Source of the DNA: Mariannaea sp. PMI_226
Lineage: Eukaryota > Ascomycota > Sordariomycetes > Hypocreales > Nectriaceae
Length of the DNA stretch: 64,000 nt
Direction: 5' to 3'
NCBI GenBank assembly: GCA_024336345.1
Contig: JANFOG010000004.1
Span: 1,240,001 to 1,304,000 of the forward strand
In this document: positions 13,071 through 25,118 of the stretch, piece by piece
How the letters are laid out: each line of letters starts with the position of its first letter
Position numbering within the stretch: position 1 is the stretch's first letter
Notes under the pieces: generated by a model
The model's input: the letters and a program-made list of their open reading frames with translations, nothing else
Databases searched by the model: none
Told to the model about the DNA's origin: nothing
Program-made: the position numbers and the translations under genes

Positions 13071-14071
13071 AAGCACTCTACAGTACCACAGTACTCCGTA
13101 CAGTACCGCAACTCTCTATCCCTACGGGTCTTGTAAGCTGTCCTTTAGTGGGACACTACCTTGTCCTTTGTTGGCTGCACCTCCTGCTGTACCAAGTAGG
13201 GAAGACAAACATTTGATTCCTCCTCCTTGTTGAAATGTCGGCTGACGACGCCATGGCTGCAGGATTCGTGCATCTTTCGTGGGTGGTGGGTGGGCCAGCT
13301 CCCAAGAATGGACTTTAATGCGAATTTGATTGACAGACGCCAAAAGCGAATGATAATGCGGCACTGGCTGGGGGAGTGCTATGGTAGGAGGACATGAACA
13401 AAAGAAAAAAAAGAGCCATGGTGGAATCAGGCCTTCGCCTGGGAAACGTGGGATGAACAAGATAACCCAAGACAAGCTTACTGTCGGTGTGTGCATTTTT
13501 CGAATCGCGAATCGCATGGCCTCATCACATCTCACCTGCGTGAAATCCGCGCTGGTGTCGTGCAGAGAGAATGTGTTGCCCGTCCATATAGAGCACACAA
13601 GAACACACGCCCATCAATCAATCCAACCCACAATCCACATGGCTTTTTCTTTTTTTCCTCTCTCACCTCCCCTTCTGCTGTGTGGAAACCCTTGTTCCCT
13701 CTCTCCTCATCACCCCCCTTGGCCATCTGCTCCGCTACTGCAATAGCCAAAGGCGGACGCCAAGAGCGGCTGGGGCCATGCATTTTGTTGATACAGGGCC
13801 CTGCCCGCCTTGATGTTGGTTGATTGTTCTTTTCTCCTGTAAATTAGGTGCTGGAGTGCCGGCAGACGATATGGTTTGTAGGCGTGGAGTGTCGTACCCG
13901 CCTGGGTGTTTCTCTTTCTCTCCCCTGTGTCTTCATTGTCGCACCCCTTCAACGAACAATCTCTCACTCTCTGGGTTGATGCCATGTGCCGCTGGTCATG
14001 CAACTTCACTAACTGTCTTTCGTACTGTATGTGCGGCACGCCCATTCTGTACCGTGCATGCATGGCGCTGC

Positions 14072-14122
14072 GGGTACGGGTACGGGGGACAAGGGGGAGG
14101 GGGGATGGGGGGAGAGGGTGGG
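14072..14122 (+). repeat. Eight-tract G-quadruplex-prone cluster
   Basis: Eight G tracts (lengths 3, 3, 5, 5, 6, 6, 3, 3) lie within 51 nt, with loops of 1-4 nt. Several alternative quadruplexes could form. It lies about 0.4 kb upstream of the start of the pyrimidine-rich leader-like region and 1.9 kb upstream of the ATG at 15971. Confidence 0.65.
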
Positions 14123-14449
14123 CGGACGGACGTGTCTGTGTAAAAAGTCAAGGTACTGAAGGTATGAATGTACTTGCATGTGTACACTGTCATCTTGGCG
14201 TCCAGTGCTTATTTAGTGCCAAATGTTGTGTTGTCTTATGCGTGCGTTGGGTTCGCAAATGGAGAAAGATCCAGTGCAATGCAGCTCTCCGTGGCTTCGT
14301 CAGTCAGGATCCTTTCTCTCTCCCCAGCCAGCTCTCCAGTTTACTCCCAACAACCAACAGCGCCTCCAGTACCATGCTTGTGTCACCTTCATACTATGTA
14401 CAGTGTCTGTAATCTGTAATAATAATAAGGTAGTCCATCTCCTCGCGGG

Positions 14450-15970
14450 TCGTAAATAAATCTCGCTCTCGCCCTGCCACCCATTTCATTTACTCGCCTT
14501 CTTTTCGAGTTCCTCTTTGACTTTCACGTCAAATCTGCCGGGCTACGTACTGCCTTTTATTAAGGTTCCCCCATTCCCATATCATCTCTCCTCTCCTCAC
14601 TTGCCAGGCCTCGGCATCCTGCATTTGGCGTCTTGCTGCGCCCAAAGTCCCCAGGCACCTCATCAGTATTTTTTCTATTCATCCTTATTGTCGTGGTCTC
14701 GTTCCAAATCTTGTCTCTTTATTATTCTTGTCCTTCTCGAGTTTGGCATCGAAAGTAGATCGATCAGAAATCAATTCAACCTCCTCATCTTCCCCTCCTG
14801 CCCCAAAACAACGGGTACGTACTTCTTCCATTGTCGTCAACACATCCTTATTTATCACTGACCATCTCCGCTTCAGCCAGACTATTCCGCCTAGCTAACA
14901 ATCTCTCCTCTTCCGTCGATTAAGATCGAACTTGTCCCCTCATCATTTCTTTCCCGGCCACTAGCCTCTCGTCCATTCATCCTTCCCGTGAAGGTAGTGC
15001 GGGACTCTACGCTCCACGGGCTCTCTCTCCCCTGACCAGCCCAGACAACACCAGTGCGCACACCGTCCGAGACAAAACTGGCTCCCCTACAAGGCCGGAC
15101 AATTCCTGTGGCCCATCGTCAGCAATCGGGTGGTCTCGTCCCCTAGTTCAACGCGGAGTGACCACACGCCGCCACGTTCTCCACCCCGAACCGCCCGACT
15201 CCCCTGGCTCGTGCTGCGGCGCTAGAGAAAAGCCTCTGACCCTCTGCAGCCAACAGCTCTTCTTGCGCACTAAGCCCTGGTCATAAAGGCCTTCCCGTTG
15301 TCCCTTTTCCTCTTACTTTTAGCGTCCGAGGCCTGCTGTTGTTTCCTTGTACGGCACTATTTGGGTTTGCCTTATTAGCTGCCAGTGGGCTGAAGTCACC
15401 TCGCTCTCTGCCATTCTTCAGTTTTAGTCCAGCCCGAAAGGGAGTCAAGCTCACAACACCACGACGAAACTTAATCGAATAACCAAACAAAGCTGAACTC
15501 CTTGCAAAGCTCTGTTTCTCTGCCTCATTCCCTCCTCGCCGCCCCAAACGCCGCCCGCCTCTCCCGAACCCGATTCACATTACGAGGAGGAAACTAGTTA
15601 TTCCACCCACGAACACACGAGACTCAACAGACACCAAGCTCCTCCTCACACTCTGGTCATTCATCTACGCTGGATGATAATGCCGTTGTCCTAACTCTCA
15701 GTATTACTACGATACCAGCAAATCACTGCTTGACCCACTGCCGAACTTATAACATTCACCCCTTTGCCGAACGCGCATTGTCGTCATTGAATATTTCGTC
15801 CCTCCCCCGAGCTTGTCAACTACACTCCCTTTCCCATCCGTCATCTTGTGCCTCCTTCCCCCAGGTCTACCACAAGTGCCATTTTCATTGTTCGGGGCGT
15901 CAGGTGCTAAACACCTCGCCCTTGATTCTCTGTCAACACGGCGCCGGTGCAACAACCCGACTCCGGCGAC
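14450..15970 (+). promoter_or_regulatory. Pyrimidine-rich long leader/promoter region
   Basis: From about 14.45 kb the plus strand becomes rich in CT runs and CTCC/TTCC words and stays so to the ATG at 15971. This composition is typical of fungal core promoters and long 5' untranslated leaders. Possible splice acceptors (for example CCCCCAG near 15860) suggest the leader may itself be spliced. Transcript data are needed to place the start site. Confidence 0.4.
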
Positions 15971-17173
15971 ATGGCTATGGATGCGCTGAAAAACCTTGCC
16001 AACAACGTCCCCGGCTGGCTGAAGCGCCTCGACGATCTCAGTGGCCAGATTGAGCAGCGCCAGATCGAGCTCGCTGCTGTTGCTATTGCTGAAGGAAAGA
16101 GCGCCGACACCAAGTCCCTCCGAAACAAGGGCTCCACCGAGTCACTGAAGCCCAAAGATGATGTCCCTATGACAACTCCAGTTGAAAACATCCCTGGCGA
16201 AACAATACCCGAACACATCCCCCCTTTCACTAGCGAGCCCAATACACCTGCTGTGGAGGTTAAGAATGACCATACTACATCTCCACCGAGCCCTTCTGCC
16301 GTCCAGCAGTCGCACGAGGCCATCAAGACAGCACGTGCACGTGCACGACAACAGGTGAAGAGGAGGCAAAAGTCAACGTCAATGATGTCTGCCGAGGATT
16401 CTCCACAAACATATCGGACGCGAAGCATGATAATTGTTTACTATGACAGTTATGTTCAGGGTTTCTTCGATGAACTTGTACGATTTGTTTCATCCAGTCG
16501 AAATCTGATGCGAAAGGCCAAGATGGCTGCCAAGGTTGCTCAGATCAAGAAGCTCGCTGAGGTGGATGTTTCTGGAGATGGCAACGAAGATGGGGACGAG
16601 AATGGCATCGACACATTACCGTCCCTAAGATATATGAGCACCCGGCGATTCAACCCAATTTCATCAATATCACGGCCTGGATTTGGCCCTGGCAGCAAGG
16701 ACCAGCCGCCGGATGTTTATGAGAAGCTCGATAAGAGCCTTGAAACTGTGCAGAGCATGTGTGAGCACGGCGCTCACCAGTTTTTACGAGACGGTGATTG
16801 CAACGACGAAATTGAGAAAGCCCGGACGCAACTGACTGAGGTACTGGAGATGGCAACCAAGGAGATGGACCGAGTACAACGGGAAGAACCCGAGCTTGCT
16901 AAAGAGACTGGTGAATTGGGAAAATTGCGAACGCGTCGGCCCATTAGCATGCGACGGGAGATGTCTGCCGGTCTCAAGGATAATGGTGTAAGCGAGGACA
17001 TTAAACTCGAAGCTGCCAAGCCTGAGGAGTCCAAGATCTCGGCTGCGGATGCGGATGCACCACTCGAGGTTGATCCAGACATTATTGAGGCCGACGACGA
17101 AGGCATCGATATTGATATGATCCCAAAACTACAATTTCGATCAACCCGCGCCATGCGAAGTCGTGGGCCATAG
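15971..17173 (+). CDS. Conserved-looking protein of unknown function
   Basis: This single-exon frame encodes 400 residues. The frame is open further upstream, but the first ATG is 15971, in a good context (GACATGGC). I do not recognise a domain. The N-terminus (MAMDALKNL, then VPGWLKRLDDLSGQIEQRQIEL) looks helical. Residues 60-140 are proline/serine/threonine-rich, followed by a basic stretch (ARARARQQVKRRQK). A central helical part follows (about 165-205), with further helical, charged sequence at 250-310. A motif of the form GID, then LP-x-L-x-(Y/F)-x-STR, occurs at 212-227 after an acidic run and again at 378-395 near the extreme C-terminus, also after acidic residues. The next gene downstream, VPS15, is 1.6 kb away on the same strand. 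It is probably a real gene; function unknown. Confidence 0.75.
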   Translation: MAMDALKNLANNVPGWLKRLDDLSGQIEQRQIELAAVAIAEGKSADTKSLRNKGSTESLKPKDDVPMTTPVENIPGETIPEHIPPFTSEPNTPAVEVKNDHTTSPPSPSAVQQSHEAIKTARARARQQVKRRQKSTSMMSAEDSPQTYRTRSMIIVYYDSYVQGFFDELVRFVSSSRNLMRKAKMAAKVAQIKKLAEVDVSGDGNEDGDENGIDTLPSLRYMSTRRFNPISSISRPGFGPGSKDQPPDVYEKLDKSLETVQSMCEHGAHQFLRDGDCNDEIEKARTQLTEVLEMATKEMDRVQREEPELAKETGELGKLRTRRPISMRREMSAGLKDNGVSEDIKLEAAKPEESKISAADADAPLEVDPDIIEADDEGIDIDMIPKLQFRSTRAMRSRGP

Positions 17174-18817
17174 AGCGGCTACGGTTTACGTGTCAGCGGC
17201 CCAGTTCTTCAGATCATCCGGTCACCTGATGGCATCGGTTCTGGCCCCTAATTATTCCGATTCTTTCTCATTTTCATATCACGTTTGCTTATCATTGTCG
17301 GCGTCAGGGAACTAGGAAGATATAACGGGAACTACATATCTTGCTTCCCGGTTGTTTTTGCTCATGGATCTGCATCATGATAGCGCGACTATGCTTGTGG
17401 ACGAATTGTTGTCCTCTATTGATCTCCCGATCTCCGAACAAAAAACCCGTTCATAGCGTTGGGATGCATGTTGACTTTTTTTTCCGCCTATTATTACGGC
17501 CCGGCTATCTTGTTGTTTTTTATCATCACATTATCTACTAAGTTTACGGCCATGAACAAATGGGAACATATAAAAGAGGTTATGAGACTTGGCATTTCTT
17601 TTTCACTTTTCGACCAATTACCAAATCATTTTTGTGCTCATGATGAGCACAAGGATTGGATCATCATCTTTACACATCACATTGGGAACCCGGGACTAAA
17701 AGTCAATGGAATATGTACAGTGTTGGGATAGGAGGATAGGCCAGTGTGAAGAATAGTAACATTCGTTTGCTTATCTTGAAATCTACTCGTTGCCATGTAC
17801 CTATTGTTGTGATGTCATCTAGGACCATGTTTGGTCCGTTGCTTATTGCGATTCGATTTTCGGGGGTTTAAGTTGTTCATGGAGGGAATTCAGATGGTAA
17901 GTACGTGGATGGCCATGCGTGGAGCTGTATGGGCTTGCTTTCTCAAATTCTCCTCGTCGAATATTTTGTCATTATGTGTTATGCCAGCTCTCTTTGCTCA
18001 TCTTTCATCCGTTGTCGAAAAAGGGCATTCTTGGTGGAACCACGGTCAAACGAGTCCGATCCCCCCCTTAAATTCCGCTCTTGAGGAAGAGACAGAAATA
18101 AAAGAACCCTGATGCCTCTGTAGGCACAAGGGTGAAATGTCTTGAGAAGAGTAACATAAGTATAAACACGATAGGGAGGTTATTCGTTCATTGTATTCAG
18201 CAAGCTAGGTGTATGTGCGAATCACTCAGATGTGTGTAATGATAACTGATTCTTATTGCATAGTAATAACTATGTTCTTCTATATTTTGGTAAAGAGCAT
18301 GTCCAGACATCTATGTACTTAATATACTCTAGTGACTTACCTTATTTATATCGTACCTAGTTGATTAGGAGATACACGAAGGCCACAGTGTGTTCTAAGC
18401 TGGGAGCTTCTATCGTCTCAGTGATGCTGTTCTTTGCACCTTGGAGCTTGGACCAATGGTGGAGCTTGATGGGGCAGACAACCCCACATCAGATGAGGCA
18501 TGATATGAGGCATGATTGGCTCACCGACAACTGCTGGGTCAGTCCTCTGTAATCTGTACCGAGTACGTAGATATCTCGCTGGACAAGATGACGTCCGCGC
18601 ATAAACTCGGCTCCCACATGTTCATGACCATCGACCTTTCTATTTGGGTTTGACCTCGCAAACAACAAACAACGGAAATCTCTTCGTTGGCGGGTTGCAA
18701 AGCCAACTTTGGCCAAGCATACACTCCACATAAGCCGCGCAAAATGACGGCTGTCTCGCCATCCCCCGACGACCGATAGCTACAACCATCTCTTCAGGCT
18801 CCCCCCCCACACTGATC
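17174..18817. other. Intergenic region before VPS15
   Basis: Nothing gene-like is visible. It should contain the 3' untranslated region of the 400-aa gene and the VPS15 promoter. A short upstream ORF at 18744-18779 is listed separately. Confidence 0.5.
18744..18779 (+). promoter_or_regulatory. Upstream ORF before VPS15
   Basis: An ATG in a favourable context (AAAATGA) opens an 11-codon frame ending in TAG, 38 nt before the VPS15 start codon. If the transcript begins upstream of it, it would lower or condition VPS15 translation. The transcription start is not known. Confidence 0.4.
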
Positions 18818-21800
18818 ATGGGCCAAGGCTTCTCGCTCGCGACGCCCTCTGTTGGGTCGGCGGGCATCGATACTCCAGAGTTGCGCGATATACACTATGA
18901 GAAGAGTATCGGAAATGGACGCTTCATGAAGAGCATCCGTGGCCGCCACGAGAATGGCCTAGTCCTCGTCAAGGTGCTGGTCAAGCCATTCGCAGAGGTC
19001 AAACTGGATGCCTACAAGAAGCAGATCATAGGTGAGATTACCTGCGCTCGTGCAAAACAAACTTCCGCCTTGGCGTATACTGACGAGTTGCAGAACAGCG
19101 AAAGGCACTGGCCAATGTTCCCAACGCTCTCGGCTTTCAGCGCATCATTGAGACGGAGACCAACGGATATCTCGTTCGACAATTTCTGTACAGCTCCCTT
19201 TACGATCGCATCAGTACTCGCCCATTTTTGGAGGATATCGAAAAGAAATGGCTAGCCTTTCAGCTCTTGTGTGCACTTCGCGACTGTCACGCACGCGAGA
19301 TCTATCACGGCGACATCAAGGCGCAGAACGTTCTCGTCACCTCCTGGAACTGGCTGTACTTGTCCGATTTTTCTTCTGCCTATAAGCCTGTCATGTTGCC
19401 GGACGATAACCCTGCCGACTTTTCTTACTTTTTTGATACGTCGAGCCGAAGAACTTGCTACATCGCTCCTGAGCGATTCTACGCATCTGGAGAGGCCCCT
19501 CCGCGAAAGGCCAAGATGACCTGGGCCATGGATATTTTCAGCGCCGGATGTGTCATTGCTCAGTTGTTTCTTGAATCTGAGATCTTCAGCCTCGCACAGC
19601 TGTATAAGTACCGGCGTGGCGAATATGACCCGGTCATCACGCACTTGAGCGTCATCTCTGATAAGGACGTCCGCGACATGGTTTCCCACATGATTCAGCT
19701 GGATCCGGAGAGGCGCTATTCTGCTGAGCAGTATCTCGATTTTTGGAAAGGCAAGGTCTTTCCCACATACTTCTACAACTTCCTCCATCAGTACATGGAA
19801 CTTATCACCGACCCGTCCTCTGGAAATAGTCCAATGTCTGGGGCGCAGAAGAACTTGGGAGAAGCCGACGATCGGATAGACCGCGTGTTTTACGATTTTG
19901 ACAAAATTTCTTATTTCCTCGGCTATCAACCTGAAAAACGCACTTCTCAACCACTGCAATCAAATTCTAGGCTTGGCCTATCGCATTTCCCAGTTCGATT
20001 GAATATCCCTAACCATGATCATTCCGTCACTTCTGACCTAGAACCACCAGAGGATGACGGGACTCTAATATTCTTAACTCTAATCGTATCTTCACTCAGA
20101 AACACAGCTCGAGCATCATCAAGAATTAGGGCTTGTGATGTACTTTTAGCCTTCTCGGAGAGAATAACGGATGAAGCAAAGCTCGACCGCGTTTTGCCGT
20201 ATCTAATGACGCTTCTTCGTCCAGACGAGACGGACTTGGTTGTCATTGCTGCAATCCGAACCATTACACAACTTCTCCAGCTTGTTCAAATGGTCACGCC
20301 TATCAACTCCCACGTCTTGATAGAGTACGTATTACCTCGTATGGAGATAGCCTTGGGCACAAAATCACGAATGGCTAGCCCGCTAGTCAAGGCAACCTAC
20401 GCATCATGCCTGGGAAGTCTTGCTACCACTGCACAAAGATTTCTTGAAATGGCCTCGAGCCTGAGGGCCGATGGATCCATGCCTATTGCGGACCCTGAGA
20501 TTGAGCCAGGGGCAGACGCTGAAGCGAATTTCGAAAGCGTCTTCGACAATGCTGGAAGGCAGCTCTTTGAGGTCCTAGAGAGTCACACTAAGCAGTTGGT
20601 TGAAGACTCTAACATTTCAGTGCGCAGAGCCTTTCTCGCATCTGTCCCGGAGCTTTGCATATTTTTCCAAGAGCATTCCAATGATGTGTTACTCACACAT
20701 CTGAATACGTACCTCAACGACCGTGATTGGACTTTGAAGTGTGCGTTCTTCGACACCATTGTGGGCATTGCGGCGTTCATAGGGAGCACGAGTCTAGAGG
20801 AGTTCATGTTGCCATTGATGATTCAAGCGCTTACAGATACCGAGGAGCATGTGGTTGAAGCGGCTCTACACTCACTTGCGCAACTTGCTGGGCTTGGCCT
20901 GCTTTCCAGGCCTAAGATCTGGGAGTTGGCTGACCTGGTTAGTCGATTCACGATGCACCCTAATATCTGGATCCGAGAAGCAGCCGCGGAATTTGTCTCA
21001 ATGTCTGCCAAATTCCTATCACCTGCTGACATAAGATGCATCTTGATGCCAATGGTGAAGCCGTTTCTGAAAGTTGAAGTGCTTTCCGACTTTTCTGAAC
21101 TAAATCTTTTGGACACACTAAAAAGGCCTTTGCCCCGGAGCGTGTATGAACAAGCGATTACTTGGGCCATGAAGACAGAACGAGGAGTTTACTGGAAAAC
21201 TGTGCAATCGCTGCGACCTCTGCTGTCTGGCCTGAAGCAGACTATGTCTGGATCAGTGGTAAGAGCAGCCCGCAACGATGAAGATGAGCAGTGGTTTTCA
21301 AAACTGAGAAATCTGGGTTTGAAGCATGATGATGAGCAGAAGCTAGATGCGCTCCGGGAGTTTATCTGGCGCCTCAGCAAGATGAAAGCACGAGATGCTT
21401 CCAGTATGGAAGGATCTACTACACCCTCCGGTGCTGTCTCACTCAAGAACCTTGGCGTCACCCCTCAGATAATTTTCTTTAACGAGACTCCTCTTGTCGA
21501 TCCTTCGATAATGGCTAGCTTGGATCCGCCGGCCGAGCCATATACTATCGCAGATGCCCTGCTGGATGCCTCCATGACCATTGATGGCCCAAGTGCGGGC
21601 CGCAAACGACCAGGCCTCAACACTTCGAAGACTCCTGTGCAGAGCGGGGTGCCACGATCTCCAAACCGGCTTTTGGCACCGCATTCTCTTGACACAGTTG
21701 GACATTCGAGAAGCTCCTCAGTGACCCATGGACAGGATTCACCTGACGAGGGCGGATCTCCTTTGGATGTGCCTTATGTGACAAGGAGGATTGTACGACA

Positions 21801-23463
21801 CCAACCTAGTGCACTAAGCTTGCTTGACCGAAAAGACCGGAACAAGTCAGTTCCTCAGACGGGCATGACAGATACGAACGCATTCGGGGAAGTTGAAGGT
21901 CCTTTTGCTCAGGCTTTGCCCACCAAACCAGCTTCTTCGGACAGCAATGATACCAAGCGAAGCCCCCCAAGATTGTCGAAGCACAGTTATCAAGGAAATG
22001 ACCCAAGCGTCCAGAAGATGCTGGATAATATGTTTGTTGACAACTTCCCCCGCGATGTCATCGAGTTTGGGCCGATGGTCACGCCTATCAAGCGCAGCAA
22101 AGCAAGTCGAATCAATCTTCAAACTAATGAGGAACCGTGGAAGCCTCAAGGACATCTTGTATCCACATTCGGAGAACACAAAGGACCTATCAACAGGGTC
22201 TTGGCTTCTCCCGATCACCTGTTCTTCATCACGGGCGGAGATGATGGTAATGTTAAAGTATGGGATACTGGACGCTTGGAAAGAAATATTACACATCGAT
22301 CAAGACAAACCCATAAGCATGCTGACGGGGCACGAGTCCTGGCGCTGTGCTTCATCGAGAACTCACACTGCTTTGTGAGCTGTGCCGTAGATGGTAGCGT
22401 GCACGTTGTCAAAGTCGACACAGTCAACTCTTCTGGGGCCATTAGGTACGGAAAGGTACGAGTGCTGCGGGAGTATCAGTTGCCGGCAGACGAACATGCT
22501 GTTTGGTGCGAGCATTTCCGACAGGATTCGAGCTCTGTGCTCATCCTTGCAACAAACCGATCGAGGATTCTGGGCATCGATCTGAGAACCATGAGTCTTC
22601 TCTACGTACTTGAGAACCCAGTCCATCATGGGACGCCAACCTGCTTCTGCGTCGATCGTAGGCGAAATTGGCTCGCTGTCGGAACGTCGCATGGTGTCGT
22701 GGATCTTTGGGATCTACGATTTAAGATGAGACTCAAAGGTTGGGGTCTCCCAGGCAAGGGCTCCATCTACCGTATGTGCATCCATCCGACCAAGGGTCGT
22801 GGCAAATGGATCTGTATCTCTGGTGGAACAGGTCAAGGAGAAATTACAGTCTGGGATCTCGAGAAGACGATTTGTCGAGAGGTTTATCGTACTGGGGGCA
22901 ACAAAGACAGCAGCAAGGAAGCACCCAAAGGATATGAACCATGGGACATCGATGAAGACAAGCCACAGGGCATGCTTGGGCGTTATGCTACCGATATCGA
23001 GTTCAATGATATCGCAAGTGCTGACCGAGGTGTTCGGGCAATGATTGTCGGAACAGCAGCCGTCGACGAGTCTAGGGACGTCCGACACGCGTATATTGTT
23101 ACTGGTGGCTCTGACAAAAGACTTCGTTTCTGGGACCTCTCTCGAATGGAGAATTCATTTATATACAGCGGCCTACTGCTAGACCAGGCCAAACCTACTT
23201 ACACAACTTCCCATCCTACAACAGCGTTAGCGATCAACACGGAGCGATTTCCACGCCAAGGTCCTACGGCGCCTAATGCGGGATCTGGCCCAAAGAGCAA
23301 GAATTCAAGCGCACGACCACCGAGGTCGACGGTGATCTCGATGCAGCAACAGCAACTGCTGCAGTCGCATATGGACTCTATTTTAGACGTGGCGTTGCTG
23401 GAGCATCCGTACACAATGAGCGTTTCAGTGGACCGATCTGGAGTTGTTTTCGTGTTTCAATAG
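18818..23463 (+). CDS. vps15: Vps15, regulatory kinase subunit of class III PI3-kinase
   Basis: Vps15 is the myristoylated (pseudo)kinase scaffold that activates the Vps34 phosphatidylinositol 3-kinase in vacuolar sorting and autophagy. The gene has two exons, 18818-19031 and 19094-23463 (intron 62 nt, GTGAGA...CAG), giving 1527 residues, close to the yeast protein. The splice restores the family block NVPNALGFQRIIETE. The protein starts MGQG, a myristoylation signal. The catalytic loop HGDIKAQN has Asp145. The metal-binding motif is DFS (Asp163) instead of DFG, as is usual in this divergent family. Kinase residues run to about 330, HEAT-like helices follow to about 750, a low-complexity linker extends to about 960, and WD40 repeats occupy the C-terminus. 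The ATG at 18818 is the first that gives the MGQG start. Confidence 0.97.
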
Positions 23464-23576
23464 AGCTGGGTCACAGACGAGATACGTCGTCACTCTGTGA
23501 TGATTCGACAGACTCGGGCTCAGACGATGTGATTTGGGTTTCATGTATGGAGTTTTTATGCTGGATAGATTATACC

Positions 23577-23582
23577 AATAAA
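23577..23582 (+). terminator. AATAAA polyadenylation signal of VPS15
   Basis: A canonical AATAAA lies 114 nt after the VPS15 stop codon, a plausible distance for the poly(A) signal. Confidence 0.45.
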
Positions 23583-24100
23583 CTTGTGACAATCATGGTC
23601 TATGGACTAGCCTCTCGTATTGAATGATCATTGCTCTGCTTGGACGTTGGCCAAGCTGCCGAGTGCTCGCCATTGGAATTTAGCATCAGACGTATTAAAC
23701 ACAACTTTCAAGAGCCTTACAGGTTAGTGTGACTGGTTGTATATAATTCCTAGCCTCTGAACTTGATGAATTAGAGTGATACAGGCAAACATCCTTTGCT
23801 GTATTGGTATGTATAATGTCGAGTATTATGTCAGGTATAATGAAAGTAGTTCTGTGTGGCTTGACAAATGAGGCTTAGTGTGGCGCTCACACCTTGGTTC
23901 TGCTGCAACGACCTCTCTAAAATTTCCCCTCCGCCTTGTCAATATCATCAGCCTCGCCTACCTTCAACGACCCGCTAGCACGTCCACCCACACCGCATCA
24001 CATCCCACCACCGAAAAATTGTCCCCTTCAACTAAGCTCGTACGGTTACGGCAAAACAATATTTTAAATCTGATTCCGAGGTAAAGGTTCTGGCTCCAAG
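23583..24100. other. Intergenic region VPS15-LEA1
   Basis: No gene is visible. The last 200 bp are C/T-rich on the plus strand and probably contain the LEA1 promoter and leader. Confidence 0.45.
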
Positions 24101-25118
24101 ATGCGGCTGACCGCCGATCTTATCCGGGATTCCCTGTCCTATCTCAATCCTCTCAAGGAGCGAGAGCTTGATCTCCGAGGTGCGTTTTTGGAAAGAGCAG
24201 ATGCTACACTTTTGATCGTGAAAGGGCAGAGTTGATACAATTGTCTTTGCGGCGTGAACAGGACACCGAATCCCTGCGATTGAGAACTTGGGTGTCGCTG
24301 GCGTAAGTCCATTTCCTCCATCCCCCTTCGACACTGGCATCCCTACCATGTCATATATATAGCTAACATCTATGTTATCTTTGTAGCCTCACGATGCCAT
24401 CGACTTCACCGATAACGACATTCAGGTTCTGGGCAACTTCCCTCTCTCACCGCGCATCACCACCCTCCTCCTCGCCCGTAACCGTGTCGCGAACATCCAA
24501 CCTACTCTCCCGAAGGCCATACCCAACCTGACGAATCTCGTGCTATCCTCCAACAACTTGAGCGAGCTGGCAGATTTGGACGTGCTGGGATCATTCTCTC
24601 GGTTGACACACCTGGTATTGGCCGACAACCCTGTCACGAAGAAGGAGGTGAGTGGAGGAGGACATGAAGAGCTCTGAGTAGGAGGTCAATTTGTGACTGA
24701 CGACAATAATAGTACTACCGGTATTATGTTCTCTGGAGATGCCCCACCGTGCGGTTCCTAGACTTTGAGAAGGTCAAGGAAGCAGAGCGAGAAAAGGGAC
24801 GAGAGCTATTCGGAACTGCAGAGGAGCCTACAGCCCTAGCCTCCAAGGTACGCAACCCCTCCCTAGGCTCGTCATGAGAACTAAGGCTAACTTTCGGAAC
24901 AGATCATGGGAATCAAGACGACGACATTTGATGTCTCATCAAACGGCAACGCAGCGCCATCAAAGCTGTCGAGAATAAAACTCACCGACGTGGAGAAGAA
25001 GCGATTACAGGAGCGAATCAAGAAGGCTACAAGCCTGCAGGAAATCATTGCTTTGGAGAAAGAGTTGAACGAAGGTCGTCTTCCAACAGGAATTCAGGGA
25101 GATGCCATGGAGGAATAA
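24101..25118 (+). CDS. lea1: U2 snRNP A' protein (Lea1)
   Basis: Lea1/U2A' is the leucine-rich-repeat protein that pairs with U2B'' on stem-loop IV of U2 snRNA in the spliceosome. Five exons, 24101-24179, 24262-24302, 24387-24647, 24713-24847 and 24903-25118, join in phase to 243 residues, the usual fungal length. The N-terminus MRLTADLIRDSLSYLNPLKE followed by RELDLRG-HRIPAIENLGV is the family signature. Leucine-rich repeats follow (LLLARNRV, LVLSSNNLSEL, LVLADNPVTKK), then the conserved cap YYRYYVLWRCPTVRFLDF. The C-terminal part is charged and helical, as in fungal members. The introns are 55-84 nt with standard borders. It converges with the DPB3-like gene, with 270 bp between stop codons. 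Confidence 0.95.

Larger units (their letters stand above)
1917..15970. other. 14-kb stretch without a convincing gene
   Basis: Every open frame here is short, lacks a recognisable domain and looks like chance. No reverse transcriptase, transposase or long terminal repeat is evident. About 2.04-3.2 kb is visibly AT-rich compared with the rest. The stretch carries poly-G/poly-C hairpin and G-tract clusters (5.57, 6.26, 13.05 and 14.07 kb), short tandem repeats (4.42, 10.69 and 12.18 kb), and from about 14.45 kb a long pyrimidine-rich, leader-like sequence running up to the gene at 15971. It could hold non-coding transcripts or decayed elements; neither can be shown from sequence alone. Confidence 0.5.

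Noticed and set aside
13906..14412. 168-codon frame spanning the G-tract cluster
   Set aside because: The G-rich tract translates to low-complexity Arg/Gly; length is due to composition.
15947..15970. N-terminal extension of the 400-aa protein
   Set aside because: The frame is open but the first codon is GTG; the first ATG is 15971.
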